Assembly: GCF_014633365.1 (NCBI RefSeq)
Contig: NC_068341.1
Span: 20,194,339-20,258,338 of the forward strand
Direction of reading: 5' to 3'
DNA length: 64,000 nt
From: Diospyros lotus
Taxonomy: Eukaryota > Streptophyta > Magnoliopsida > Ericales > Ebenaceae
Shown here: one piece after another, positions 53,340-64,000 of the stretch
Numbering within the stretch: the first letter of the stretch is position 1
How the letters are laid out: each line of letters opens with the position of its first letter
Translations under genes and position numbers: made by a program
The notes under the pieces: generated by a model
The model's database searches: none
What the model was told of the DNA's origin: nothing
Seen by the model: only the letters and a program-made list of their open reading frames with translations

Positions 53340-54022
53340 CAGGGGTGGAGCCAATGTAGGCCCACCATTGATTTGGCCTACACTCAGGCCTGGGTAGAAA
53401 ATCAAAACCCTTCCTCAATTCTTCTCTCGCTCAAGCTCCCGCCGCCTGCCCCCTACCCTTCTCCCTCTCTCACTCTTACTAGCTGCCGGTTGCGGACTTC
53501 CCCTCTATCACTCTCACTCACTCCGGCCTCCGTCCGGCGACTCGGACCATTCGACCATCGCTGAGGTGAGGTCACTGACTTGCTTCGCTTTCCCTCCCCT
53601 CGCCTCCTCGGTCTACGGTCGCTCTCGCTCGCCTCGCTCAGTCCATCACCGTCAGTCACTCTTGCTTGCTAGCTGCTGCCTCTCTTCGGGCCTCTGGCTC
53701 CATCATTCGTTGGCGTCACCACCTCGGCCTCGCCCTCGCCGGCTCGCCTCTCAAGTCTCCGGCCCTCTGTCGCTGATTGCTCGCTGGAGCTGGACGCTGC
53801 CTGCCTCTCCGACTCCAGCTCTCTCTCCCTCTCGCTTAATCAGTGAGCAGTAAGGCCTCACCAATTTTTGTCTCAAAAAAGTTTTTTTTTTTCATTTTTA
53901 AAATTAAGGTGTTGATTAAATTATGTTAATTTTTTGTATATTTATATTATTATATATATATTTTAAAATTTTTCCTTAATAAATTTTGCCCTCACTAAAA
54001 AATATTGCTGGCTCTGCCCCTA
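53340..54022. mobile_element. hAT-2: small non-autonomous hAT element
   Basis: 683 bp between imperfect inverted ends CAGGGGTGGAGCCA and TGGCTCTGCCCCTA, with a perfect 8-bp TSD GTTACAAA (53332-53339, 54023-54030). No transposase. The interior is unusual: CT- and GC-rich to about 53850, then AT-rich with a T-run. Open frames there are low-complexity. Confidence 0.92.
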
Positions 54023-54614
54023 GTTACAAAGCCCCATGTTGGTTAACAAGAAATAATGTATAAATCATAAAATGGTTGCCACACGTAGTTACACAATTAA
54101 TACGCGGAACCGAATCACAGCAAGGGAGGGAATAAAACATGTAAAACGACAGAAACTTGCATAGGGATTGAAGAGTATGAAGAGAGGGTTCGGAACTTGC
54201 CTGCAAACAGTCGATTCTCGCTTCTCCTGCACTCCCATTACGAAGTAATACATTTTATTGAGAATAATAAAAATATAGCCCAATATAATCCAATTTAACC
54301 GTGTAAAATACATAATTTAACCATGAAAAATCCGTAATTTAGACATACAATGCTTTCAATAATTTTACCAATTTACCTATCTACTTTAAACATCGAATAA
54401 TCCCAAAATTCTCTATTTTTTTTCCTAATTTTCCTCTTTTCTTCTTCCTTTCAGAGCTATTTGTGCCTCTCTTTCTCCCTCTAATTTCTCTTCTCCTTCA
54501 TGCCTTTAAAATGGCTAAAATTTGGCCTTAAAATAGCAAAAACGAAGTAGCTCGGTGTCCAAGGCGAATAGGCGGCCCAACGGCCGCCACATGGTGCCAT
54601 TAGCGCTTGCCGCA

Positions 54615-56427
54615 TGATTAATGAGTAAATATACCACATTTTATCATATTCTTATTCTTTTACTATCAAATAAATGTGATAAATTGGTATTTATATTTGT
54701 TTTGAGAGGAATTATTGGAATTGAACGTGTTGCATTCAAATTGAGGAATAAAATGAAGGATAGTCGGATATCTTGAAAGCCATCCGAATGCAAGAAACAC
54801 ACCCGGATGTCACACCACGCATCCGGATCCAAGAAGAAGCAACTGTAAGATTTATTCGGATTCAGAGCAACCTATTTGGATATCATTGAAGCACATCCGG
54901 ATATCTCGCAGCATATCCGGATACAAGAATGAAGTCCAAAGAAGTATATCCGGATCCATTTCAAGCTATCCGGATACCAAATCAACACATCTGGATATCA
55001 CGCAACATATCCGGATGCAAGAGAGAAGATTCAAGAGTCTCATCCGGATATCACATTATACATCCGGATCCACACGAAAAATAATTCCAAGCAAATTACA
55101 TTTGCACACCTCATGAAGCCTTTTTCAAAGAAGTCTTGCCAGCAACATGTGGTTTCTAATTTCAAATTCTGTAACCAGTGATGGGCTGCATTATTCTACA
55201 AATTTCATCCATGTTGTGTTTTGAAAGAAAGGATGGGTGCAAAGAATTTTCAGAGGAATAGGCAAGGGATCATTGTCAGAGAACTTTCAGAGACCTATAT
55301 TCACGAGTCTATATATTCTGTGTTCTTCCAGACAGAGGGAGTGCTCGGTAATCGTTGCCATTTGGGTCTCGCTCCAATCATTGTCATTTTCTGTTACTTG
55401 TTACTTCCAAAAGAATTTCGTTACCATACTTCCATCAGTTTTCCTTGTTCTTATTCATGTTGTTTAGAGATTTTTACTTGACACTACCTTGTGTTGTTGT
55501 TTCCTTTTTGTATTAATGTTCTCATTTTGCTACTAAGAAGAATACTTGTTTACTATTACCATTTACATTCTACATAAGGTGCTGTATCTTTTCATTTGCA
55601 TTGTATATTTTCAATTTCAATAAAACAGAATGATCTTATCTTTTTGATTCATGCAACTTCACCTCTTGAACTTTACATTATGCAACTTCATTCTTGCATT
55701 TAAATTTCTAGCAACCTTAATTTCTTGCTATTTAAGTTTGATCATTTAAGTATTACAAATTACTATTCTGTTTTTGTGTTTTCTTTTCCTTTCAATTTTT
55801 GTATGCAATAATGAAGATGTGTGGCTAAACTAATCCTTGGGTCAAGGCGGACAGTGTCTAATGCCATAGACTCTCCAAAATAGTCGAACTTCAAATGCAT
55901 TAACAAAAATCTGATTTGATTTGAGTATGGTGCGTTCATTGAATCTTTGGATTTGTATTAGAGCATAAGCCTCACTTATAGTCTCTATATCATGTATGGA
56001 GGTTACTAGAATTGGAAGTGCTACCCCATCCAAATCCAAATGAGTTATTTGTTTCTGTATATTACTTCATCTCAATTTATGGTCATTGCTTAACTTAGAA
56101 TCTCTCATATTATGTATGGAGATTGCTAGATCTAGAATCATCATGATCTTGGTATGCATTCTAATAACAGAACCTCAAATTAATTGAGATCTATGTTTCT
56201 AGAATCTATCTATCTATGGGGAAGTCATGGGATTGGCATTGAATTGCTTTGACTCAAGACTCCTTACATTCATAATAGTTTACTTCATCTTGCAAATCTT
56301 AGACTATTCAAACAAACTATTTTCAAATCCGAAAATTCCACTATTTCTGGTATAATTATTTTCTTCCATAGACACCTAATGAATCGACCTGGACTCTTCT
56401 AGAAATTAAATTGTGCTACACGTACAC
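54615..56427 (+). repeat. LTR-like insert with ATCCGGAT palindromes
   Basis: About 1.8 kb from TGATTAATGAGTAAATATAC to GTGCTACACGTACA. The flanks CCGCA (54610-54614) and TCGCA (56428-56432) could be a decayed 5-bp duplication, but the right edge is uncertain by a base or two. The first 500 bases carry about a dozen ATCCGGAT or near-ATCCGGAT palindromes. No coding region. I think it is a solo LTR of an unclassified element. Confidence 0.5.
54770..55075. repeat. ATCCGGAT palindrome array
   Basis: ATCCGGAT and one-mismatch versions recur at irregular spacing of about 15-40 bases across roughly 300 bp, often followed by AT(C/A)(C/A) and CAAGA. Confidence 0.85.
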
Positions 56428-56910
56428 TCGCACTCTGGTGAGTATAAACACCTCACCCTTATTTTGATAAATAATGTTGCTAATTGTTGGATGAGTGGTG
56501 CAGTCACCGTACTCCCCACGAAACGACGTCGTTTTGGGCCCCCTTATATTGAGAAAATTCAGCAAAATTCCTTCCAGTGCACGCTAGCCTCGATCTGTGA
56601 TTGGCTGTTCCTACTGGCGCGTGTGCCACTCGCGCCAGCCACTTCCTTATTTAATATATGCCTTCAATTAATTTTAAAGAATCCTCTAGCCCACTTTTCG
56701 AAATTGCACCTAAGCCCCCATAAATTCTGGAACCCCACTTACACCACAAATTAATAATTGCACTTGTACCACAATTTTACCAAATATTTGCTCATTCCCT
56801 CAAAACAACATAAATAAATATTTTCCCTTAAATCTTCAAATACTCAATAATCACCTCAAATATCAAAATTTAATAATTATTATTTATCGCCAAAATTTTG
56901 GGGTATTACA

Positions 56911-57369
56911 GTCTACCCCCTTAACGGAATTTCATCCTTGAAATTCGTGAGCAGTCTCTTCTTTCAAACCCAATCTTCTAAGATCACTCATGACCACTGA
57001 CACACAACCCGAGGATCTTGCTATGCCCGACAACTACTAGGGGTACCGTATATAAGGTGTGATGCACTTTACTCAGAATTTTCTATTGTAGCTCACCACA
57101 GGCAGTCACACATGCTACCTTGAGACCTCCTTTCAGTTCCAGACGCTAACTGGCCATGCTTCTGCCCCTGAACTGGCAACTTCCCTTCCTTAGCACTCAT
57201 CTCCTTGCACAACAACCATACTTAGAGTTCAAATTTCTAAATGAACGCACCTCGTACTAGGAATACAATCCTAACCATACAATCGATGACACATTCCTAA
57301 CTCTACCCAACCGTCCTATGTGTGCAGAGCTACATCCCTTACCGGTGAAAAGTGAATGTATGTAAATTA
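56911..57369 (-). other. Remnant of the gypsy element internal to the 52037-56910 LTR
   Basis: On the minus strand it ends ATGAAATTCCGTTAAGGGGG, the usual sequence around the end of pol and polypurine tract of plant gypsy elements. No protein motif is legible in the rest. The segment continues at 60135 after the solo LTR and is lost by about 60240. Confidence 0.55.
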
Positions 57370-57529
57370 TGTTGTATCATATTTATTGATTAATGAGTAA
57401 ATGTATTTGATGAAAAACGAATCTTAGAATGAAAAATCAAATACGTTAATCTCATATTTTGAAATAAGCTTGGTTGATTTTGAAACATGCATGTATAGTT
57501 TTGGCTCGAATATTCAAAGTTTGAAAATT

Positions 57530-57995
57530 CTAAAGTTTGTGTAAAATGTTTTGAAACATTGTTAGTTATGTTTCGAAATATATGTTTCTTTTAGTTATGT
57601 TTCGAAACTTGATAAGTATGCTTCGAAATGTCTTATAATGCTTTTTTAAATACTCATGTTTCGAAACTTGCATCTCATGTTTCGAAACTTTTATCGTTTC
57701 TGACACCAGATTAAAGAAAATTTGAAATACATTTTTATGGAAACTTATCTTTTGTATCTAAAAGCTTCTCAAGCTGTTAGAACCGTTCTTGTGAAAGTAA
57801 TTTCAAATTTAAAAAGGTAATCTTTGTAAATCTTGGTAGGTAAGACTTTTTCCTTTTCATTAAATGTTATCCCAATTTGCTGGACCAGCTGTATGGTCAG
57901 AGATTTCTAAACATGGGGTACATGTTTCGAAACCTTAGTGCAAATTGGGATGTTTCGAAACCTCATTTGCTGTGTTTCGAAACATGTCCTCAATC
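57530..57995. repeat. GTTTCGAAAC palindrome array (left)
   Basis: Ten or more copies of GTTTCGAAAC or one-mismatch forms (GTTTTGAAAC, GCTTCGAAAT), usually preceded by AT. A second group (ATTTCGAAAC, ATTTTGAAAC) lies at 59860-60030 in the same LTR. Confidence 0.85.
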
Positions 57996-58364
57996 TTCAT
58001 GAAAAACTTGTCTTTAACGGCTAGATTCAGCCAAAATTTTATGCCTTTATATAAATAGCAATTGATTAAAGATAGAGACTAGAAAGAGAAGAACAAAAGC
58101 ATTTATTGAAGCATCAAGCTATTTATCCTCAATCAATCTTGTGCATTGCATGTGAAAAGGAAGAGCAAGTGAATTCAAGTGGTGCATTTACTCCTTTGTC
58201 GCTTCTTGTCTAAAGATTTAGTAAGAGGTTGGTACAACCATTGGTAAGAAGTTATTGTTTATGTTGTTTCCAAAATACAACAATTAGAATTTCTAGGAGT
58301 GGGATGCTCGTGAATGTCATCGGCCTCGAGATTTGATCAAAGATTGGATGCAAGATTAGGTGGG

Positions 58365-59175
58365 CTTCCGAAGGGTTCCTTCCGAAGGATGCTTCCGAAG
58401 GGTCCTTCCGAAGGCTGGCTCGCAATAGGCTCCAATCGAGTTGGCGATGGTTTAGTAAACTGATGTTCCCAAATGATTCCTTCTGAAGGACTCTTCAGAA
58501 GGGATTTCGCGAAGGCTTGCTTCTGACAAGCGAAAGTTGAGTGGGCAACGGTCTTGCGGCGTGGTCCTTTCGAAGGATATTCCCGAAGCTCCCTCCTGAA
58601 TGGTTGGTGTCGTACAAGTGGGGGTCTCTTAGATGGCCAAGGGTCTTCTATTGTAGGAGGCTTCCAAGAGTCTTAGAAAATCTCCTTCCAAAGGAAGCTT
58701 TCGAAGGAAATTTGTGATGCACTAGTGGCGGTGATTCCTCTGGAATGATCTTGGCCTTCTTAGGAACTTTGTCTCAGCGGGATCTTCCAAAGGACATTGG
58801 TTTTCTCTTGCAGGAGGTCCTTCCAAAGGAACATGATGAATGTTCCCAAGAACTTGGTGTCCTTGAAGTCTTTCAAAGGGTCTCCCTCTTCTCGTGCAAG
58901 AAATCCTTCCAAAGGAATGGTGCGGTGCTTCCGAAGGAACTGTAGGGGACATACAAGGGTTAGAAGGCTCGTGGGATTTTCCTACCGCGAAGACCCTCCG
59001 ATGGTTAAGTCAGTAACGAAAGGAAAATAATCGCGAGGAAAGGAAATGAGGCTAAATTTCTTAGGAAAGTGGGGGAGGAATACCGATGTCTGGATCTCTT
59101 TTTGAGAATTGGACCTGGCCTTTTATAGAGATCGAGCAGAGGACACATGGCGTTTTCAAAGGGTCATTCCGAAGG
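58365..59175. repeat. CTTCCGAAGG palindrome array
   Basis: About 20 copies of CTTCCGAAG, CTTCCAAAGG and close variants, often doubled as GGTCCTTCCGAAGG. Many CpG positions have a TpG or CpA variant. Confidence 0.85.
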
Positions 59176-59184
59176 GTCCTTCTG

Positions 59185-59556
59185 AAGGACCCTTCCCCAG
59201 CTGCTTCCAACCTTCCCCACAATGCTTGGACTTTTTCCCTCCGATTATTGGGGCACAACAGTTTCAAATTGTTTGGGATGTAAGATTTAAATCCGTTATT
59301 TTTATCAATAGTTGAGAGGTTTGAGTTTAGCCTTAAAACTCATTGTATGTAAAGGTTTTAGGGTGAACTAAAAGGACCCTTCCCCAGCTGCTTCCAACCT
59401 TCCCCGCAATGCTTGGACTTCTTCCCTCCGATTATTGGGGCACAACAGTTTCAAATTGTTTGGGATGTAAGATTTAAATCCGTTATTTTTATCAATAGTC
59501 GAGAGGTTTGAGTTTAGCCTTAAAAACTCATTGTATGTAAAGGTTTTAGGGTGAAC
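59185..59556. repeat. 187-bp-period tandem duplication
   Basis: Two copies, 59185-59368 and 59372-59556, starting AAGGACCCTTCCCCAGCTGC, nearly identical with one A insertion and a few substitutions, separated by three bases. Confidence 0.92.
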
Positions 59557-60249
59557 CTTGGTAAAACCCTTGTTTATCTTGATTGATAGTGTTGGGATTG
59601 AAAATCCTTCAAGTGGGAAAACTTGAAGGTAGTGGAGTAGGCGGGATGCTGAGCCACTATAAATCTTGTGTTCACTTGATTTATTGTTTTGCTTATTACT
59701 CATTGCTCAAACTTTTAAAGGGAATCGTTCTCAAAGATTAAAACAAATATTTTTTTTTTAGCACAAGTATTTATACACATACTATTGATATCAAGCATTG
59801 ATCTCAAACATTCTTCGGTATACTCTTTCTCAAGAAAACTACATATTTCAAAGTTGTTATTTCGAAATACAAGCTAAAAGATTTTGAAACAGAAAGGTAT
59901 ATTTTGAAACATATACTGTATATTTTGAAACTTATAAAACAAAAAGGTATATTTCGAAACATATATCATATATTTCAAAATTTGCAAAAATAGAAAGGTT
60001 TATTTCGAAACATACATCCTATATTTTGAAACATAGTGTACTTTCAAAAATCAGTGTTTATAAAAGAATAAAATTTATACGTATCTCAATTCACCCCATC
60101 TCTTGGGATATATTTGCCATTATTGGAACTAACAAATTATGTGTGCAAAATAGAACGAGAGTTTGAGTATTATTAATGGATGCTCGCTATATTAGTTTCC
60201 AAAGGTTGGGATAATCATACTATTGATAAGTTGACCACGTGATTATGAT

Positions 60250-61225
60250 CTCATGATCATTTCTCTTTATGTTGATGACCTCGTAGTCACAGGTAACAAT
60301 TACAAACTGGTGGAAGAATTTAGTGTTGAGATGCAAAATGTTTTTGAAATGACAGATCTCGACAAGATGTATTATTTTCTTTGCATGGAGATTATGAAAT
60401 TTGAAGGTGGAATTTTTATATGCCAAAGGAAATATTTAAAAGATATTTTGAATAAATTCTCTATAGAGAATTGTAAATCTATTAGTACTCCTCAAGCTCA
60501 AAATGAGAAGTTGGACAAGAATGATGGTGCTATGAAGATAGATGCAACTGTTTATAGGAGTTTAATTGGTTGCTTGTTGTATCTAACAACTACTAGACCT
60601 GATATCTTATATGCCACTAATTTATTGTTAAGATTTATTGAAAGTCCTAGTGAGTTACACTTCAAGGTAGCTAAATGTGTGCTGAGATACATCAAAGGGA
60701 CTATAAACCTAGGTATTTTGTGTAAGGAGTCAAAAAATCCAAACCTAGTTAGGTACACTGACAGTGACTGGGGAGGCTCATATGACGACTCAAAGAGCAC
60801 ATCTGGATATGTTTTTTTCTCTTGGATCAAGTTTCTTCAGCTGGAACTCCAAGAAGCAAAACACGGTAACTCAATCAATAGTAGAGGCATAGTATATTAC
60901 TGTTATTGTTGCCGTTAATCAAGCAATATGGGTAAAAAAGATTCTAACTAGTTTAAAACATAAGCACAGAGGAGATACTAAGATATACTATGATAACAAT
61001 TTTGCTGTAGCCATGCCTAAGAACCTAGTATTTCATGGGAAGACCAAGCGCATAAAGATAAAATATCACTTTGTTAGAGAGGTAGAGAAATAAAAAGAAG
61101 TTGACTTGATTCACTGTAATTTTGAGGATCACATTAAAGATATAATGACTAAAGCCTTACCCAAAGCAAGGTTTAAAAAACTAAGAAAATTGCTTGGTGT
61201 TTCTAATAATAATGTCAAGGAAGAG
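60250..61225 (+). pseudogene. RLC-3 reverse transcriptase C-terminus and RNase H
   Basis: Open from 60253: MIISLYVDDLVVTGNN has an intact YVDD box. KFSIENCKSISTPQAQNEKL, YRSLIGCLLYLTTTRPDILY and LRYIKGTINLGILC follow, then RNase H with YTDSDWGGSYDDSKSTSGYV. A frame change near 60825 moves to a frame with SIVEAEYITVIVAVNQAIWV, YYDNNFAVAMPKNLVFH, KIKYHFVREVEK, a stop at 61092-61094, and DIMTKALPKARFKKLRKLLG. The polyprotein ends at NVKEEC, next to the LTR. Confidence 0.87.
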
Positions 61226-61566
61226 TGTTGAGAATAGTGACATTGTTACTGGTTCTCTAATCTTCTATAGACTTGTTCTTTTGATGAATATTTTATTTTT
61301 GCTTTGTTTTGATCATCTGGCTATAATAGAAATTAAGGAAGATGTTTCTTAGATTTTCAGCATGTAAAGTTTTTGAGCTGAATACATGGTTCAGCTTAAA
61401 GTTAGTTGAAATTTAGAAGTCAGAGTCTCTTTATTAGTTAAGAGCAATTGTTGACTGTTGAAAGTGTAATTTGTACTAGTATATAATTTTATGAATGTGA
61501 AATAGAAGATGTTCTGGTTTCTTCCAGCACATATTACTCTCCATTTCTTTGCTTAAAAATCTAACA
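61226..61566 (+). repeat. RLC-3 3' LTR
   Basis: TGTTGAGAATAGTGAC to AAAAATCTAACA, directly behind a short AAGGAAGAG purine tract and the end of the coding region. No second copy in the window. Confidence 0.8.
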
Positions 61567-62872
61567 AGTTGATTGGGGTCTAATGGGTGTACAAAACTAA
61601 ATACAACATTGATGGTCAAGTGGATAGGCTCAAGGCTAGATTGGTGGTGAAAGGCTACAAGTAAAAGCTAGGTATAGGTTATTTCAAAGTATTTGCACCA
61701 ATTGCAAGAATGGACACCATTTAGATGATTATAGCACTTACAACATAAAACAGGTGGAAAATCTATCAAACAGATGTCAAAGCAACATTTTTAAATGGCA
61801 ACCTTGAAGAATAAGTGTATGCGAAACAACTGCCTGACTATGTGGAGAAAGATGTGACACTAAAGTCTATCAATTAAAGAAAGCTCTATACGGGTTGAAA
61901 TAAGCATCTCATGCTTGGTACATGTGAATAAACACATATATGCAACAAGATGGGTTTAAAAAGTGTCATCATGAGCATACACTATATATCAAGTTAAATT
62001 GTAATGGTGATTTGTTGATTGTATGTCTCTATGTTGATCACTTGATATTTACAAGAAATTGCAAGACAATGGTTGCTAAATTTAGGGAGACAATAACTCA
62101 TCAATTCAAGATGAAAAACATGGGACTAATGTCTTATTTCTTATGAGTTGAAGTGCAGTAGATTGTTAAAAAATTCAAAATGGAGTTAGCTTCTCCAATC
62201 AAGACTCTAGTTATAGAACGTTTGTTAAAAAAGAAGTAAAGAATTGGTAAATTCCACTTATTACAAGAGCATAGTAAGAAGTCTTCGATACTTAACCTCT
62301 ATAAGACTAAATATTCTTTATGGAGTTGAATTTTTTTGTTGTTTCACGGAGAAACCTTGCCAATTACACTTGTAGGATGCAAAGTAGATTTTGTGGCACT
62401 AGAACTATGGAATTTTTTATTCCTACTCTATTGAATTCAATTTAGTAAAATATACAAACAATGATTAGGTAGGTGATGTGCAGGCTTGGAAAAGTACTTT
62501 TGGGTATGTTTTTTTTTATCTTGGAATAGGAGTGTAGGAGTGTTCCCTTGGTTATAAAAAAAGCAATAGGTGGTTGTATTGTCAACAACATAACTTGAGT
62601 ATATGGCAGCAGCCTCTGGATTATGTTATGCAATTTGGCTTAGAAGAATGTTGGAAGAACCAAAGTATGAGTAGCGAGTCCCTAGAAAAATTATATGTGA
62701 TAATAAGTTTGCAATTGCATTAGCTAAAAATCCAGTATTTCATAGCAGAGGTAAGCCCATTGCATTAAGTATCACTTCATTCGAGAATTGGTGAAAAATA
62801 AGGAAATTCAACTTGAATATTGTTGTTCAGTGAGTCAAGTAGTTGATATTTTAACAAAGCCGTTAAAAATTA
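61567..62872 (+). pseudogene. RLC-4: old Ty1/copia RT and RNase H relic
   Basis: RT blocks are legible in shifting frames: VYKTKYNIDGQVDRLKARLV, FAPIARMDT, YQTDVKATFLNGNLEE, VYQLKKALYGLK, then CLYVDHLIF, where the second Asp of YVDD is His. Connection and RNase H follow with LEYMAAASGLCYAIWLRRML, CDNKFAIALAKNPVFHSRGK and DILTKPLK at the C-terminus. More than a dozen stops and several frameshifts make it the most decayed copia copy here. Confidence 0.83.
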
Positions 62873-64000
62873 TGTTAGAAATAACGAAACAAAATGAAAC
62901 ATTAAACCAGACTTACCTGGTTGCACAACGAATAAGATCAATAGGTTGAATCACTGGTATGAAACGAAACTATAGTGGAAATTGTTTGTTTCCACAACCT
63001 AAATGCCTCACACACATGGAGAGTTTTCACACGTCCGAAGAAGGATCTTAGAGAGATTTGTTTCGTAGTCTGATAAGACTATCCATTTCCTCCATGAAGA
63101 AAGGGGTTCAATTACCGTTGGCAGTTTCTTTTGCAACCGCACATAGCGGTTGCAGATCCAGAACTCGTTCTGGATTTGGTACTAGATTCGAACCCGTTAT
63201 GGGTGGATCTATCCGGGTACATAACCTAGATTTACTTCATCTCCCACTCGCACATAATGGGTTCACATACCCATATACTCTCGTTTCTCTATGTGTCCCA
63301 TACAGACAAATAGGTCGTGCGACCAGCATACTCTTTTCCCAAGAGCTTGTTGCTATACAACTGTTAGGTATATACAATAGCTCCATAATTCAAGTAGAGT
63401 CTGTATGCTATACCTCAGAACTATAAAGTCACATTTATTCATATTTAGATCTCAATTTGATTTATCACTTTTTAATAAAATCTGTATTCATAATTATAAT
63501 TCAACGAATGATTATAATTAGTCGACCCATGAATACATCCAAATGTGACACTCAAATAGATCTTTCTTTCTTCTTGTAATTTTCTTCCTGTAATCCTTCC
63601 ATCATAATTCAATCGCTTTTCTAGATATGATTCGTCCAACCGAATCATACATGGTCTTTGGTAGCATTCTAAGATAGCTATACCGAATCATAATTTCAAG
63701 AAAAACAGTTAAAGGTCAAAGGGTGTTTTTCGAGATCCTTATGACCTCGAGGGTCTGACACAACTAAAAAAAGAGATCCATATCTTTTGTTACCCTATTT
63801 TTGGTCGAACTTTGCACACATGGTATGAAACACGTGCTACGGTATTATTCTCCTTTCCCTGTGGAGCGTATATCTCATTTTATATAAATACCATACAGGT
63901 GATAGTTCAGATACACTCAGTATCTAACTTGAGTCCACAACTCTACTTTTCATATATCTATTAAGCAGAACTCCTACTTGGCATTCTTAGACAGGTAAGG
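62873..64000. other. Unclassified sequence, possibly an incomplete LTR
   Basis: It begins TGTTAGAAATAACG directly after the RLC-4 coding end, where a 3' LTR would be expected, but no polypurine tract precedes it and the right end is outside the window. TATATAAATACC at about 63879-63890 could be a TATA box. The open frame 63058-63426 has no recognisable domain. It contains a hairpin AACCGCACATAGCGGTT at about 63138-63154. Confidence 0.4.

Larger units (their letters stand above)
52037..56910 (-). repeat. Long gypsy-type 3' LTR with two nested insertions
   Basis: On the minus strand it starts TGTAATACCCCAAAATTTTG (56910) and ends GGGTCGTTACA (52037). Removing the hAT element (53340-54022) and the LTR-like insert (54615-56427) leaves about 2.37 kb, close to the 2.39 kb of the related solo LTR at 48506-50896. 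TTAAGGGGGTAGAC directly to the right (minus strand) is a polypurine tract, so this is a 3' LTR whose element once lay to the right. An alternative is that 52037-53337 is a separate 1.3-kb LTR, because GGGGCGTTACA at 53327-53337 also looks like an LTR end. Confidence 0.6.
57370..60134 (+). repeat. Very long solo LTR with palindrome arrays (Sirevirus-like)
   Basis: 2765 bp from TGTTGTATCATATTTATTG to TTGGAACTAACA with a perfect TSD AATTA (57365-57369, 60135-60139). The end region TCACCCCATCTCTTGGGA resembles the LTR end of RLC-2. GAGCCACTATAAAT near 59653 is shared with RLC-2. It carries TTTCGAAA and CTTCCGAAG palindromes and a 187-bp-period duplication. No coding region. Confidence 0.87.
60250..61566 (+). 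mobile_element. RLC-3: 3' end of a Ty1/copia element
   Basis: Part of RT, the RNase H and a 341-bp 3' LTR (61226-61566). The 5' half is missing; the similarity begins abruptly just upstream of the catalytic RT box. The sequence after the LTR is the RT of another copia relic, so this element was inserted in RLC-4 or joined to it by deletion. The RT wording (EMTDLDKMYYFLCMEI, GGIFICQRKYLKDIL) suggests the Tork-type lineage. Confidence 0.82.

Noticed and set aside
53453..53853. Ser/Leu/Arg-rich frames inside hAT-2 as a gene
   Set aside because: CT-rich composition opens several frames at once on both strands; kept only as a possible captured fragment.
58365..59175. CRISPR-like or satellite array suggested by regularly repeated CTTCCGAAG words
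   Set aside because: Spacing is irregular, repeats are only 9-10 bp and lie within an LTR bounded by a TSD in plant DNA.
60150..60250. Join of RLC-2 (integrase) to RLC-3 (RT) as one copia element split by insertions
   Set aside because: RLC-2 is Sirevirus-like with long LTRs, whereas the RLC-3 RT and its 341-bp LTR are of another copia type.

Overview
This is plant nuclear DNA, probably a eudicot or other broad-leaved angiosperm: AT-rich, GT..AG spliced introns, plant-type Ty1/copia and Ty3/gypsy lineages (including Athila and Sirevirus-like copies), hAT elements and a PHD-finger gene of an angiosperm family. No intact retrotransposon or transposase reading frame remains. Most of the window is a record of insertion into insertion, and many joints can be read to the base from target-site duplications (TSDs). 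All calls are by eye; no database search or alignment was run.

Left block (613-20489). One Ty1/copia element, RLC-1 (618-20484, TSD CTGTT), is spread over 20 kb because three elements landed in it: a gag-only Ty3/gypsy derivative RLG-1 (4267-8092), a hAT transposon hAT-1 (8686-14204, 8-bp TSD TACTTAGG) that itself took a solo LTR (12131-12502, TSD AATTG), and a Ty3/gypsy element RLG-2 (14751-20216, TSD GAGTG, minus strand) that hit the junction between the polypurine tract and the 3' LTR of RLC-1. Two solo LTRs (20543-20925; 21044-21379, TSD ATGGA) and a SINE relic follow.

Middle block (22873-41457). Ty3/gypsy RLG-3 (plus strand) is split in its protease region by an Athila-type element RLG-4 (24701-37873, minus strand). 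The left LTR of RLG-4 was hit by gypsy RLG-5 (from 25605), whose integrase was hit by RLG-6 (from 29772). The right halves of RLG-5 and RLG-6 and the rest of the RLG-4 left LTR are missing, so one deletion with its scar near 30.41-30.54 kb explains three truncations.

Host gene (41858-44989). The only recognisable cellular gene is a plus-strand PHD-finger protein of the AIPP2/PAIPP2 kind. Five exons are visible: the PHD finger split over exons 1-2, five tandem 75-76-residue repeats plus a 20-residue partial copy in exon 2, and the C-terminal SPOC-like domain over exons 2-5. Its 5' end is not seen; the RLG-3 nest lies directly upstream, inside an intron or the promoter region.

Right block (about 45953-64000). 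A Sirevirus-like copia RLC-2 (45953-52036) carries a 2.39-kb solo LTR (48506-50896, TSD TAAAG) and is cut off by a related minus-strand LTR (52037-56910), which holds a small hAT element (53340-54022, TSD GTTACAAA) and a palindrome-rich LTR-like insert (54615-56427). Then come a 2.77-kb solo LTR (57370-60134, TSD AATTA), the 3' end of a copia element with its LTR (about 60250-61566), an older copia relic (61567-62872) and 1.1 kb of unclassified sequence.
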